This document shows positions 17,483 to 25,848 of a DNA stretch of 64,000 nucleotides, piece by piece. The first letter of the stretch is position 1. Each line of letters opens with the position of its first letter. The DNA is from Candidatus Kryptonium thompsonii. Lineage in GTDB: Bacteria; Bacteroidota; Ignavibacteria; Kryptoniales; Kryptoniaceae. The notes beneath the pieces were generated by a model, which was not told the origin of the DNA, did not search any database, and saw only the letters and a list, made by a program, of their open reading frames with translations. The DNA is taken from contig LDXX01000001.1 of assembly GCA_001442925.1 (NCBI GenBank), positions 186,001 through 250,000 on the forward strand, written 5' to 3'. Both the position numbers and the translations under genes were made by a program.

Positions 17483-19849
17483 TTAGAAACCTCTGCCAAA
17501 CTGAAAATGAAAACGCCATCCATCGGGTTTCCCATCTTTGGGTTCAACATCATCAAACCCATATCCGTAATCAAATCCAATTAAACCGATTGGTTGCATA
17601 TAAAGGCGCACGCCAAAACCAGCAGAACGTTTTAAACTAAACAAATCAACCTGCCTCGTCTTTGCCCACGCATTACCAGCCTCAGCAAATATCAGTAAAT
17701 ATATCGGCATTGGATTCATAGTTAAACCAAAACGAAGCTCAGTGGTATATTTCATTAAAACTCTTCCTTGCGGGACACGGTTCGATGTAACTGCGATCGA
17801 CATATCTTCATAACCACGGAGTGGGGTTACCGCAATATAACCAAGCCCTGTGCCACCCATCGAAAACAACTCAATCGGTGGAATAAACGAATCACGACGA
17901 AAACCATCAACATAACCCCAATCAAATGAATTATACCAAACCAACTTCTCCCAATTAAAAATCCTAGCGAACCATTCAGAGTTTAAATAAATCTTAAAGT
18001 AATCCGTAGTCCCAGGGAAAATAGGTCCACCAGATATCTCAGTCGAAAGTGAAACATTTGAACCAATACTTGGGAAAATCGGATTGTCCACGCTATTTCT
18101 TGATATAATCTGTGTCAAGCTAAATTGAGTCCACTTCCCTTCGCTGTAATACCCACTTGTTCCCGAAACATCATAAATTTGAAACCCAAAAATATAATCA
18201 ATCCTGAAATAATCATCCGGCCATCTCAACCGCTTACCTAAACTAAAAGAACCACCCGTTTGCCTTAACTCATATCCAAAAGCATATCTAGTATCAACAA
18301 TGTTAAAACCAACCGATGTTGGAGTATCTCTAAACCACGGTTCTCTAAAACCTAAACTAAAAGTCCTGTAATCATACCTTCCAAAAACCCACTCAAAATT
18401 AAGCATTTGTCCATCCCCACCACGCCACGGCTCGGTGATTGAAAAGTTGTTAAATGTCACACCAATGCTTCCAATCAACCCAAAACTGCTGTATCCTACT
18501 GAAGCGTTAAAAGTATCGCTTGATTTCTCCTCAACTTCATAAGTTAAATCCACAGTTGAATCACTTACCATCCTGTAATCAGGTTTGAGCTTTTCAGGAT
18601 TAAAATAGTTCAAAACGGCAAGATTTCTTATACTTCTTACGATATCGCTCCTGCTGAAATATTTCCCTGGGACAGTGTAAAGTTCACGCCTTATTACCTT
18701 ATCTTTCGTTTTAGTATTCCCTTTGATGTCAACTCTTCTTATTCTAAACTGTTTACCTTCAAAAACATGAATCACAATATCCAAAGTATCCTCAGCCACT
18801 CTAACTTCCTCAGGTTGCATGCTCATTGTCAAATATCCATTATCAAGATAAAGCGAAGCAACATCTGTTTGTTGTTCATTACCATACAAATTCCTCTCAA
18901 ACTTCTCACGATTGTAAACTTCACCACTTTTAAAACCAAGTCGGTCGCTTAAAATTTTATCATCAAAAATCGTATTGCCTTCCCACGTGATATTTCGAAT
19001 TTTATACTGTGGTCCTTCAAACAACTTTATCTTGATAAAAAGATTTTCTCTCTTCTCATCCACATACACAGAATCATCAAGTATGGTTGCATCTTTGAAA
19101 CCTTTCTTGCGGTAATATTCAATTATTTTTTTCTTATCCTCCTCATATTTTTTTCTATCAAACTTCGCAGTCCGCCAGAACATCCACCATTTTTTCTCTT
19201 TCGTATCTTTCATTTCACCTTTTAAATCGCCATCTTTAACTTTTACATTCCCCTCAAAGATAATTTTTTTGATTGAGATTTTCTTCCCCTCATTTATGCT
19301 AACCTTTAAATTTGCCCTCCCTTCTTTTGTTGGAATAATGTCAAATTTCACATCAACCAAAAAATATCCCTTTTCTTCATATGCTTTCCTTATGTCGTTT
19401 GCAATTGAAGTTAATCTATTTTCAGCAATTACTTGCCCACGAACAAGGTTAATTTTATTTTTAATATCCTTTACAGAAATTGCCTTAGCCCCTTCAACTA
19501 TTACATCATCAAGGCGTGGATATTCCTCAACTCGAATCAGAAGATAAACCCCGTCACCAACTTGATTTTCAATTTCAATGCTGACCTTTTTAAAAACCCT
19601 TAAAGCCCAGAGTTGCTTGATGGCATTTCTGATCTTATCACCAGATATTAAGATATTTCCAACCCTCGTAAAACTAATTTCATCGCCAACTTTTAATCCT
19701 GAGTTGGCAATTATAGCGGAAGGCTGAACAACTGTATTACCTTCAACCGAAATTCCAAGAATTTTATAAACCTCTTGTTGCTGAGCAAACAAATTCGAAA
19801 CCAAAAATAGAATTAAAAAAATGTAACTTAAAAATCTACGCATTACCAT
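17483..19849 (-). CDS. bamA: Outer-membrane protein assembly factor BamA
   Basis: 788 residues. A signal peptide (about 1-22) is followed by POTRA repeats (about 25-420; for example VEEYPRLDDVIVEGAK, GNVKVKDGDLKG and GNTKTKDKVIRREL) and an Omp85 barrel (about 430-788). The barrel has the loop motif PLRGYEDMS and ends in an aromatic residue (FQFGRGF), as outer-membrane beta-strands do. It inserts outer-membrane beta-barrels. It overlaps uppS by 14 nt. Confidence 0.96.
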   Translation of the reverse strand: MVMRRFLSYIFLILFLVSNLFAQQQEVYKILGISVEGNTVVQPSAIIANSGLKVGDEISFTRVGNILISGDKIRNAIKQLWALRVFKKVSIEIENQVGDGVYLLIRVEEYPRLDDVIVEGAKAISVKDIKNKINLVRGQVIAENRLTSIANDIRKAYEEKGYFLVDVKFDIIPTKEGRANLKVSINEGKKISIKKIIFEGNVKVKDGDLKGEMKDTKEKKWWMFWRTAKFDRKKYEEDKKKIIEYYRKKGFKDATILDDSVYVDEKRENLFIKIKLFEGPQYKIRNITWEGNTIFDDKILSDRLGFKSGEVYNREKFERNLYGNEQQTDVASLYLDNGYLTMSMQPEEVRVAEDTLDIVIHVFEGKQFRIRRVDIKGNTKTKDKVIRRELYTVPGKYFSRSDIVRSIRNLAVLNYFNPEKLKPDYRMVSDSTVDLTYEVEEKSSDTFNASVGYSSFGLIGSIGVTFNNFSITEPWRGGDGQMLNFEWVFGRYDYRTFSLGFREPWFRDTPTSVGFNIVDTRYAFGYELRQTGGSFSLGKRLRWPDDYFRIDYIFGFQIYDVSGTSGYYSEGKWTQFSLTQIISRNSVDNPIFPSIGSNVSLSTEISGGPIFPGTTDYFKIYLNSEWFARIFNWEKLVWYNSFDWGYVDGFRRDSFIPPIELFSMGGTGLGYIAVTPLRGYEDMSIAVTSNRVPQGRVLMKYTTELRFGLTMNPMPIYLLIFAEAGNAWAKTRQVDLFSLKRSAGFGVRLYMQPIGLIGFDYGYGFDDVEPKDGKPDGWRFHFQFGRGF

Positions 19850-20690
19850 TAAAACTTTTCTTTTTTATTTGCTCGCTCGTCATCCCAAATCTTCTTTCTC
19901 TCCTTTGATAATCTTTTATCGCCTCATATAGATGCTTCCTTCTGAAATCAGGCCAAAGGCAATCACAAATATAAAGTTCGGTATAAGCAATCTGCCACAG
20001 CAAGAAGTTGCTTATTCTGTACTCACCACTCGTTCGTATAAGCAAATCTGGTTCGGGCATCCCTGCGGTCTTCAAATAATTTGAAAAAAGTTTATCATCG
20101 ATCTCATCAACCTTAACCTTACCATTTTTGACATCCCTCGCTATACTCTTAACCGCTTCAATAATTTCCCATCTGCCACTGTAACTTATGGCGAGATTTA
20201 AAACCATTCGCTTATTATTCCTCGTCTTCTCAATTGCCTCTTTGAGTTCTCTTTGAACCTCAACAGGTAAACTCTCAATATCACCAATTGCCATAAGCTT
20301 TATATCGTTTTTCTGAAGTTTATCCACCTCTGTTCGCAAAACTTTAATAAGAAGCTTCATCAAAGTATCAACTTCATATTTAGGTCTTTTCCAGTTCTCA
20401 GTTGAAAAAGCAAACAAAGTTAAGTATTTTACCCCGAGTTGTGCACATGCTTCAACAACATCTCTAACTGATTTAATCCCTTCTCTGTGTCCAGCAACCC
20501 TTGGTAATCCTCTTTTTTTAGCCCATCGTCCATTTCCATCCATTATTATTGCAATGTGCTTGGGAATCTCACCTCTTGATTTTAACTCCTCTTGAATCTT
20601 TCTGTCGCGATAGCCTTTAACCTCTGTTTTCGATGAGGAAACGGCGTCGCCCACTTTATCGATGCTTTTGCTTTTTTTGAAAAAATTCAA
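19836..20690 (-). CDS. uppS: Isoprenyl transferase (undecaprenyl diphosphate synthase)
   Basis: It makes the C55 lipid carrier used for peptidoglycan and O-antigen. Seen are the substrate-binding MDGNGRWAKKRGLPRVAGHR, FAFSTENWKRP, the basic RTSGEYRISNFLLWQIAYTEL and DFRRKHLYEAI. I chose the TTG at 20690 because AGAGGA lies 8 nt before it. The frame is open eight codons further up to another TTG at 20714 with no ribosome site. This gives about 284 residues, with a poorly conserved N-terminal extension of about 40. First gene of the envelope operon. The predicted promoter is at 20729-20757. Confidence 0.95.
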   Translation of the reverse strand: MNFFKKSKSIDKVGDAVSSSKTEVKGYRDRKIQEELKSRGEIPKHIAIIMDGNGRWAKKRGLPRVAGHREGIKSVRDVVEACAQLGVKYLTLFAFSTENWKRPKYEVDTLMKLLIKVLRTEVDKLQKNDIKLMAIGDIESLPVEVQRELKEAIEKTRNNKRMVLNLAISYSGRWEIIEAVKSIARDVKNGKVKVDEIDDKLFSNYLKTAGMPEPDLLIRTSGEYRISNFLLWQIAYTELYICDCLWPDFRRKHLYEAIKDYQRRERRFGMTSEQIKKKSFNGNA

Positions 20691-20728
20691 ACGGTAAAAT
20701 CCTCTAACTTTCAAAATTTCTAAGTCAA

Positions 20729-20757
20729 AATTTAACCTTTTAAATTCAAAAAATCAA
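20729..20757 (-). promoter_or_regulatory. Predicted promoter of the uppS-bamA-lpx operon
   Basis: Minus-strand TTGATT (20757-20752), 17 nt, TAAATT (20734-20729) followed by TTG. It lies about 40 nt before the chosen uppS start and is divergent from the arsA-like gene. Confidence 0.5.
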
Positions 20758-20771
20758 TTTTTCACACTAAC

Positions 20772-20800
20772 TTGATTTTAACTAGCTCAGGAATTAATTT
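20772..20800 (+). promoter_or_regulatory. Possible promoter of the ArsA-type ATPase gene
   Basis: TTGATT (20772-20777), 17 nt, TAATTT (20795-20800), 30 nt before the ATG at 20831. The second box fits the local consensus less well than the others. Confidence 0.35.
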
Positions 20801-20830
20801 TAAACTGAGAAATTAAAAATCGCATCCTCA

Positions 20831-22006
20831 ATGCGTATCATAATCTACACGGGAAAAGGTGGCGTTGGCAAAACTACTGTATCAGCTGCAACAGGAGTAT
20901 TATGCGCCGAGCTTGGCTATAAAACCATTGTGCTCAGCACCGACCCCGCTCATAGTTTAAGTGATTCAATTGGTAAAAAAATTGGCAAAAACCCAGTTAA
21001 AGTAACTGACCGACTCTGGGCTCAAGAAATTGATGTGACCGAAGAATTGCGGATTAATTGGGATAAGATTCAAGGCTTTATTGTAAAGTTTCTGTCATAC
21101 CAAGGATTTGATAAATTCATAGCCGAAGAATTTGCTATATTCCCTGGACTTGAAGAGCTTTTCAGCCTGCTTAAAATAAACGAATACTACGAGAAGGAAA
21201 GTTATGATGTTATAATCGCCGATTGCGCCCCAACAGCGAACACAATTAGAATGTTAAGTTTCCCTGATATAGTAAGTTGGTATATGGAAAAATTTTTCCC
21301 ACTTGAAAGAAAACTCGTGAAGACAATAAAACCCGTGGCTGAAAAAGTTGTCAAATTCCCACTCCCATCCGACGATGTTTACGCACAAGTAGAAGAACTC
21401 TATAAAAAAATTGAATACACGAAGAAAACTTTAACGAACCCTAAAATATCGTCTGTGCGCCTTGTTGTCAACGCCGAAAAAATGGTTATAAAAGAATCAC
21501 AAAGAGCATACACCTATCTTAACCTTTTCGAGTTTCCAGTTGACCTTGTAATAGTTAACAAAGTTTTTCCAGATGAAATTAGCGATAGATATTTTAAAAA
21601 ATGGAAATTTACACAGGCAAAACATATCGACACCGTAAGAGAAGCGTTCGACCCAATTCCAATTAAGATCTCATTTTTGCACGATGATGAGATCACCGGT
21701 TTAAACAAACTTTTAAAATTTGCACAAAACCTTTTTAAAGATGAAGACCCGACCAAAATTTATTATTACGAAAAACCAATGCAAATCGAAGAAAGAAATG
21801 GCAGATATTTTCTGAAGTTAAAGATGCCAATTTTCACAAAAAAAGAAGTAAACATTTGGATTAAAAATGACGAGTTGATAATTGAATTGCCGAGCTTTAG
21901 GAGAAACATATTTTTACCCTATACACTTGTTACATCAAAAATTAAAGAAGCGAAGTTAAATGACGGAGTTTTAACAATCGAATTTGAAAAAACAAAACAG
22001 GATTAA
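20831..22006 (+). CDS. ArsA/GET3-family ATPase with C-terminal HSP20-like domain
   Basis: 391 residues. A deviant Walker A GKGGVGKTT (8-16) with the signature lysine, DPAHSLSDSIG (switch I region) and DCAPTANTIRML (switch II) place it in the ArsA/GET3 family. The C-terminal 70 residues (about 318-389; MPIFTKKEVNIWI, IELPSFRRNIFLP, LNDGVLTIEFEK) look like the ArsA HSP20-like domain, a small chaperone fold. Only one ATPase half is present, unlike E. coli ArsA. There is no arsB or arsR nearby, so arsenite export is unlikely. Sorting or chaperoning of membrane proteins is possible but unproven. Confidence 0.85.
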   Translation: MRIIIYTGKGGVGKTTVSAATGVLCAELGYKTIVLSTDPAHSLSDSIGKKIGKNPVKVTDRLWAQEIDVTEELRINWDKIQGFIVKFLSYQGFDKFIAEEFAIFPGLEELFSLLKINEYYEKESYDVIIADCAPTANTIRMLSFPDIVSWYMEKFFPLERKLVKTIKPVAEKVVKFPLPSDDVYAQVEELYKKIEYTKKTLTNPKISSVRLVVNAEKMVIKESQRAYTYLNLFEFPVDLVIVNKVFPDEISDRYFKKWKFTQAKHIDTVREAFDPIPIKISFLHDDEITGLNKLLKFAQNLFKDEDPTKIYYYEKPMQIEERNGRYFLKLKMPIFTKKEVNIWIKNDELIIELPSFRRNIFLPYTLVTSKIKEAKLNDGVLTIEFEKTKQD

Positions 22007-22009
22007 GCC

Positions 22010-22246
22010 ATGCCAGTAGAAAAAGAAAAACAAATGCCGAAATACTACATTCCATTGCCGGATTTCCAAGCGCTTTTCAAATCTCTTCCACCGGAGCTAG
22101 ATGAAGCAAAGAAACATTTCATTCAAGTAAATAAAGAAATCTTACTTACGATAAGATCGGTGATAGACGCTGGGATTGCGATCGCTGACAAACTTCTCGA
22201 AGAAAAACCAAAAACAGAACCAGCAAAAAAGATAAAAGTTAAATAA
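22010..22246 (+). CDS. Small conserved-looking hypothetical protein after the ArsA-type ATPase
   Basis: 78 residues, no family recognised. It starts 3 nt after the ATPase stop, so it is co-transcribed and perhaps a partner. It is charged, with Lys-rich ends and a central helix (about 30-62; PPELDEAKKHFIQVNKEILL), no signal peptide and no clear membrane segment. Its stop abuts the stop of the converging DUF4198 gene with no spacer. Confidence 0.6.
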   Translation: MPVEKEKQMPKYYIPLPDFQALFKSLPPELDEAKKHFIQVNKEILLTIRSVIDAGIAIADKLLEEKPKTEPAKKIKVK

Positions 22247-23041
22247 TTATCTCTGCGGGATCTCAAAGCTAAACGATCCCCAAAAACTCTCCCAGTTTAC
22301 ATTGTCACAATTCTCGCATCTCCGCAGATGTACAAGACGAACAAGTTGAAATCCTGAATTTTTAACTTTAAACTTTGCTATTCCATTTTTGTTTGTTTTC
22401 GCCTTTTGCTCAAAAACATCATTTTGACCCGCACCGTAGAGTGTCACAATCTTATTCGCAAGCGGTTTACCTTCAAATAAAACTTGAACTTCAAGTTCAT
22501 CCCCAACTTTAAGAAGGTATGGATTTTTCAAAAGCACTATCTCAAGCCGTTGCCCGATGACCTTTTTATAAATCTCCCCTTCAATCTTATCCCCTGACAA
22601 AACAAGCGATTTTATATACCTACGGTATCTCTCTTTTTGAACTCCGCCTTCTAACTTTACCTTGATATCTGTTATCCCTTCATGCTTTAAATACTCATTA
22701 AATTCTTTAGGCTTCAACTCAATATAAGCCCATCCTCTTTCCATAGCGATCAAGCCGAGACCATCAAAATCAACTTCCTTTTTCAGAACCGGAACTGATT
22801 TATCTTTGACTTGTGACAATAAGTCAACAATACCATCGTTTTTCACTAATTCAAATTTTTCGGTCATTTCCCTCTGAAGTTCTCGCTCAACCTCAGCCTT
22901 AAGTTTATCGCCAACATAAAGATGTACAATCAATGTATCGCCTTTTGACAAAACAAACTTTTGTGGACGAAGCCAATAGTCATGGGCGTAAACAAAATTA
23001 AAAATGAACAAGAAGATCAGGATTTTTCTCATTGCTTCCAC
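22247..23041 (-). CDS. DUF4198 family exported protein
   Basis: 264 residues. It has a signal peptide (about 5-20, FIFNFVYA), then HDYWLRPQKFVLSKGDTLIVHLYVG, characteristic of DUF4198, a family of beta-sandwich periplasmic proteins often linked to nickel/cobalt uptake or metal handling. A second Ig-like segment (about 180-240; GKPLANKIVTLYGAG and NKNGIAKFKVKNSG) and a CENC pair near the end (RRCENCDN) are seen. It overlaps the unknown gene upstream by 13 nt. The substrate is not known. Confidence 0.7.
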   Translation of the reverse strand: MEAMRKILIFLFIFNFVYAHDYWLRPQKFVLSKGDTLIVHLYVGDKLKAEVERELQREMTEKFELVKNDGIVDLLSQVKDKSVPVLKKEVDFDGLGLIAMERGWAYIELKPKEFNEYLKHEGITDIKVKLEGGVQKERYRRYIKSLVLSGDKIEGEIYKKVIGQRLEIVLLKNPYLLKVGDELEVQVLFEGKPLANKIVTLYGAGQNDVFEQKAKTNKNGIAKFKVKNSGFQLVRLVHLRRCENCDNVNWESFWGSFSFEIPQR

Positions 23042-23823
23042 CTATAATTTTCTTTTAAAAATATGATTGCTTTTGCCTTTTTGTTTAAATCAAAACCCGT
23101 GAAATCATCCCCATCAAAATCATAGGGGTTTCCGTAGCCAAGCCAATTCCAATCATGCAGTATTTCAAGTTTATCCTTCTTGTTAAGTGAGTTGTAATTC
23201 GGTATGACATTTTTCAATCTCGGATAATTCGCATATTTAGTTGGATTAACTATTGAGAAAACTTTTTTATGTCTCCTCATCTCACCCCATTTTTCATCGG
23301 AAGTTCTTTCAGTTTTATAAACATAAACTTCACCTGCCTTTATTTTAATGAATCCACTTTTTATAAACTCCCCTTCATCATAAACACATATTTCAGCCCC
23401 GGTTGCGATAAGCGAAGCCTTAAGGAGAAATTCACACAAAAGATAAGCGTTAAACTCATTCCCACCGATTCGTGTTATACCACTTGCTATCGAATTATCA
23501 ATATACCCCCCTCGTTTAAGCACAATTAAACCCTCTCTCTCAAGTTTCTCAAGCGCCTCAACCTCGCTCATCCCAGATGATAAAAGCGTTTCAAATTTTT
23601 TTGCTATTATATTTTTAACTGGTTCCTTCTCTCCAGCCCACATCATAAGCTCAACATTTTCCCAATTTGGGAAAACCGCAAATCTTTTGAAATTTATCTT
23701 CCCTGCAGTCCAGATAAATTCTGAGTTATACCATTTCTGCAATCTCATCATCTCATTCCACTCCTCATCACTCAAAAAATTTTCCCCATTATCCTCTATC
23801 CAATATTTTATCCTTCTCGCCAT
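23029..23823 (-). CDS. Hypothetical protein between ribE and the DUF4198 gene
   Basis: 264 residues, no family recognised. It is soluble, aromatic-rich and charged, with no signal peptide or membrane segment. Landmarks are LSDEEWNEMMRLQKWYNSEF near the N-terminus, a possible helical segment SGMSEVEALEKLEREGL, and a C-terminal LHDWNWLGYGNPYDFDGDDF. It overlaps ribE by 16 nt upstream and the DUF4198 gene by 13 nt downstream, so it is embedded in a tight three-gene operon. Confidence 0.65.
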   Translation of the reverse strand: MARRIKYWIEDNGENFLSDEEWNEMMRLQKWYNSEFIWTAGKINFKRFAVFPNWENVELMMWAGEKEPVKNIIAKKFETLLSSGMSEVEALEKLEREGLIVLKRGGYIDNSIASGITRIGGNEFNAYLLCEFLLKASLIATGAEICVYDEGEFIKSGFIKIKAGEVYVYKTERTSDEKWGEMRRHKKVFSIVNPTKYANYPRLKNVIPNYNSLNKKDKLEILHDWNWLGYGNPYDFDGDDFTGFDLNKKAKAIIFLKENYRWKQ

Positions 23824-24422
23824 AATTTTACCTCCATTGTCTTGAGAAATCTTTCAACATACTTGCCGAAGAAGTCAAATTCAAGATTCACCCTGTCTCC
23901 GACCTTCCTGAATTTAAGATTCGTATTCTCCCATGTAAATGGGATTATAGAAACTTTAAACCTGTTTGCATCAAGTTCCGCAACCGTTAAACTTATCCCA
24001 TCAACAGCAATTGAACCTTCCGATATGATATATCTCCCAAATTTTTCGGGAAACTCTATTTCAAAAATCCAACTATTTTTCAATTTCTTTATGCTTTTAA
24101 TTGTTCCAGTTGTATCAACATGACCAAGGACGATATGTCCACCAAGCCGTTCCTCAAGTTTAAGTGAAAGTTCCAAATTTACCAAATCCCCAGTTTTTAA
24201 ATCCCCAAGATTCGTTTTCTTTATCGTCTCTTCTACGGCTTCAACTTTAAAACGATCGGTTTGCCTTTCAAAAACCGTTAAGCAAACTCCATTTATTGCA
24301 ATGCTGTCTCCGATTTTTATCTCTTTGATTAACTTTTTTGATCTCACAGTGAAAATTCTTGCCTTTCCTCGCTGAATGATATTATCAATTTTTCCAACCT
24401 CTTCAACTATTCCAGTAAACAT
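23808..24422 (-). CDS. ribE: Riboflavin synthase, alpha chain
   Basis: 204 residues, the usual length. It dismutates two 6,7-dimethyl-8-ribityllumazines to riboflavin. Starts with the invariant MFTGIVEE and has two lumazine-binding repeats (about 1-95 and 96-195), each with a GDSIAINGVCLTV / GSIAVDGISLTV motif, plus GHIVLGHVDTTG. No other rib genes and no FMN riboswitch are visible upstream in the 163-nt divergent gap. Confidence 0.96.
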   Translation of the reverse strand: MFTGIVEEVGKIDNIIQRGKARIFTVRSKKLIKEIKIGDSIAINGVCLTVFERQTDRFKVEAVEETIKKTNLGDLKTGDLVNLELSLKLEERLGGHIVLGHVDTTGTIKSIKKLKNSWIFEIEFPEKFGRYIISEGSIAVDGISLTVAELDANRFKVSIIPFTWENTNLKFRKVGDRVNLEFDFFGKYVERFLKTMEVKLWREG

Positions 24423-24532
24423 ACTTAAAGTTAGATTTGTTTAACGATTTCAAAATAAGATTAAACCGTTAAATTTCAAAATTCGGGAAGCCTCGCCTTT
24501 ACCTTCGGGCATCAAAAGTAACCCCAAATTAC

Positions 24533-24561
24533 TTGACAAACATTCAAGTTTTTATTATATT
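24533..24561 (+). promoter_or_regulatory. Predicted promoter of the lipoprotein-LysM pair
   Basis: TTGACA (24533-24538), exactly 17 nt, TATATT (24556-24561) followed by TAGG. It lies about 37 nt before the start codon. It is one of the best matches in the window. Confidence 0.65.
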
Positions 24562-24597
24562 TAGGTTGAATTCAAAAATAAAAATATGGAGAGTTCA

Positions 24598-24858
24598 ATG
24601 ATGAAAAAGTTTGCATCAATTTTGTTGATATTTTTATTTGCTATTTTTTCTGCCGGTTGCACAAAGTATGCGAAAGATGAAGAGATCCAACAGTTGAATA
24701 ACTTGAAAGCTGAAACAGAACAACTCGAAAAGGAAATCAAAGCTAAAGAGCAAGAAAAAGCAGCGTTGCAAAACGAGATCGCACAGAAAGATCAAAAATT
24801 GAAGGAACTTCAAGCTGAAAAAGAGAAGGTTCAGCAACGCCTTCAGCAGATAAAGTAA
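24598..24858 (+). CDS. Small coiled-coil lipoprotein
   Basis: 86 residues from the ATG at 24598, chosen because GGAGAG at 24588-24593 sits 4 nt before it, the same spacing as in the next gene. A lipoprotein signal peptide ends in FSAGC (lipidated C21). The mature part is one Glu/Lys/Gln-rich coiled coil (about 30-86). It recalls Lpp-type or murein-associated lipoproteins, but no homology is claimed. It lies 37 nt before the LysM protein gene, which also has a long coiled coil, so the two may act together at the cell wall. Confidence 0.75.
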   Translation: MMKKFASILLIFLFAIFSAGCTKYAKDEEIQQLNNLKAETEQLEKEIKAKEQEKAALQNEIAQKDQKLKELQAEKEKVQQRLQQIK

Positions 24859-24895
24859 GAAGTGTTTTAACAATAAAACAAAATTGGAGAGCGAA

Positions 24896-25693
24896 ATGAA
24901 AAAGTTATTAATAATCTTACTCACATTGGTGTTTGTCATAACCGGCTTTGCTCAGGAAAAAGTTAAGATGAAATATGAAGATTGGCAGAAAGAGATGGCA
25001 TCATGGACAGCGAAAAGAGATGAGTTGAGGGCTAAGCTCGATGCGTTAAATAACGAAGTTAACAATCTAAAAAGGCAATTAGCTGAAAAAGATGCTCAAA
25101 TTAAGCAAACACAAGATGCAATCTATGCCCTTGTTGGTACAACACCAGAAGGTGTAAACGAATATAGACAAAAGGTTGCGGACTTTGAAAGAAGATTAAA
25201 CGAATTATCAAGGCTTTCAAATGAACAACTCTATGAAAGAAGGGCAGAGGTTGAAAAGCTTTATAATGACTACCAAGCCTTGAAATCAGATAAAAGAGTT
25301 GCTCTTTCTGAATTTTATGACAAAGTTTTAGGATTTGAATCCCAAGTTAACAATTTAATCACAACCGTTAGGGCTCTTGTTAAAACAAAAGAAGGACAAG
25401 TTGTTCTCGCTGAAGCCCTAGTGAAAGAAACGACCTATACAGTTGGAACGTGGAAGAAAGATCGTGATTGTCTCTGGAATATAGCGAAGAAACCGACGAT
25501 TTATGACAACCCGTTCCTATGGCCAAAGATTTATGTGGCAAATAGGGATAAGATAAAGGATCCAGATTTGATTTATCCTGGCTGGGTTTTAAAAATTCCG
25601 CCAAAAGCTGAGCTGACAAAAGAAGAGAAACGGGCAGCCAACGCATACTATCGTAAGAAAGCGGAGAAACAGCAAGCGGGTGGTGGGATGTGA
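24896..25693 (+). CDS. Exported coiled-coil protein with C-terminal LysM domain
   Basis: 265 residues from the ATG at 24896 (MKKLLIILLTLVF), preceded by GGAGAG. The signal peptide runs to about GFAQ. A coiled coil follows (about 30-155), then a LysM-like peptidoglycan-binding domain (about 175-240; YTVGTWKKDRDCLWNIAKK, NPFLWPKIYVANRDKIKDPD, IYPGWVLKIP). It probably tethers to or senses the cell wall. It is the second gene of a pair and is followed by a terminator. Confidence 0.85.
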   Translation: MKKLLIILLTLVFVITGFAQEKVKMKYEDWQKEMASWTAKRDELRAKLDALNNEVNNLKRQLAEKDAQIKQTQDAIYALVGTTPEGVNEYRQKVADFERRLNELSRLSNEQLYERRAEVEKLYNDYQALKSDKRVALSEFYDKVLGFESQVNNLITTVRALVKTKEGQVVLAEALVKETTYTVGTWKKDRDCLWNIAKKPTIYDNPFLWPKIYVANRDKIKDPDLIYPGWVLKIPPKAELTKEEKRAANAYYRKKAEKQQAGGGM

Positions 25694-25725
25694 GAACTTT
25701 GATGAGATTTTCATTATTAACTTTG

Positions 25726-25770
25726 AACCCCTGAGCTGTCAAAAGGCAGTATCAGGGGTTTTTTCTTTTT
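25726..25770 (+). terminator. Rho-independent terminator after the LysM gene
   Basis: A perfect 9-bp stem AACCCCTGA (25726-25734) / TCAGGGGTT (25752-25760), 17-nt loop, followed by TTTTCTTTTT. It closes the lipoprotein-LysM transcript and insulates phoH. Confidence 0.85.
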
Positions 25771-25848
25771 GGAACTATTTTTAAATTTTTCACGATTTAA
25801 TTTTTAGAGAAACAAAAACAAAGTTGGAGGCAGGAAGACTGAAAAATC

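Noticed and set aside
20831-22006. Arsenic resistance operon
   Set aside because: Only an ArsA-like ATPase is present, with no arsB, arsC, arsD or arsR, and an HSP20-like tail.
24423-24532. FMN riboswitch before ribE
   Set aside because: The conserved AGGGC...GGTGAAATTCCC elements are absent. Short GAAG/CTTC pairs there are too weak to call.
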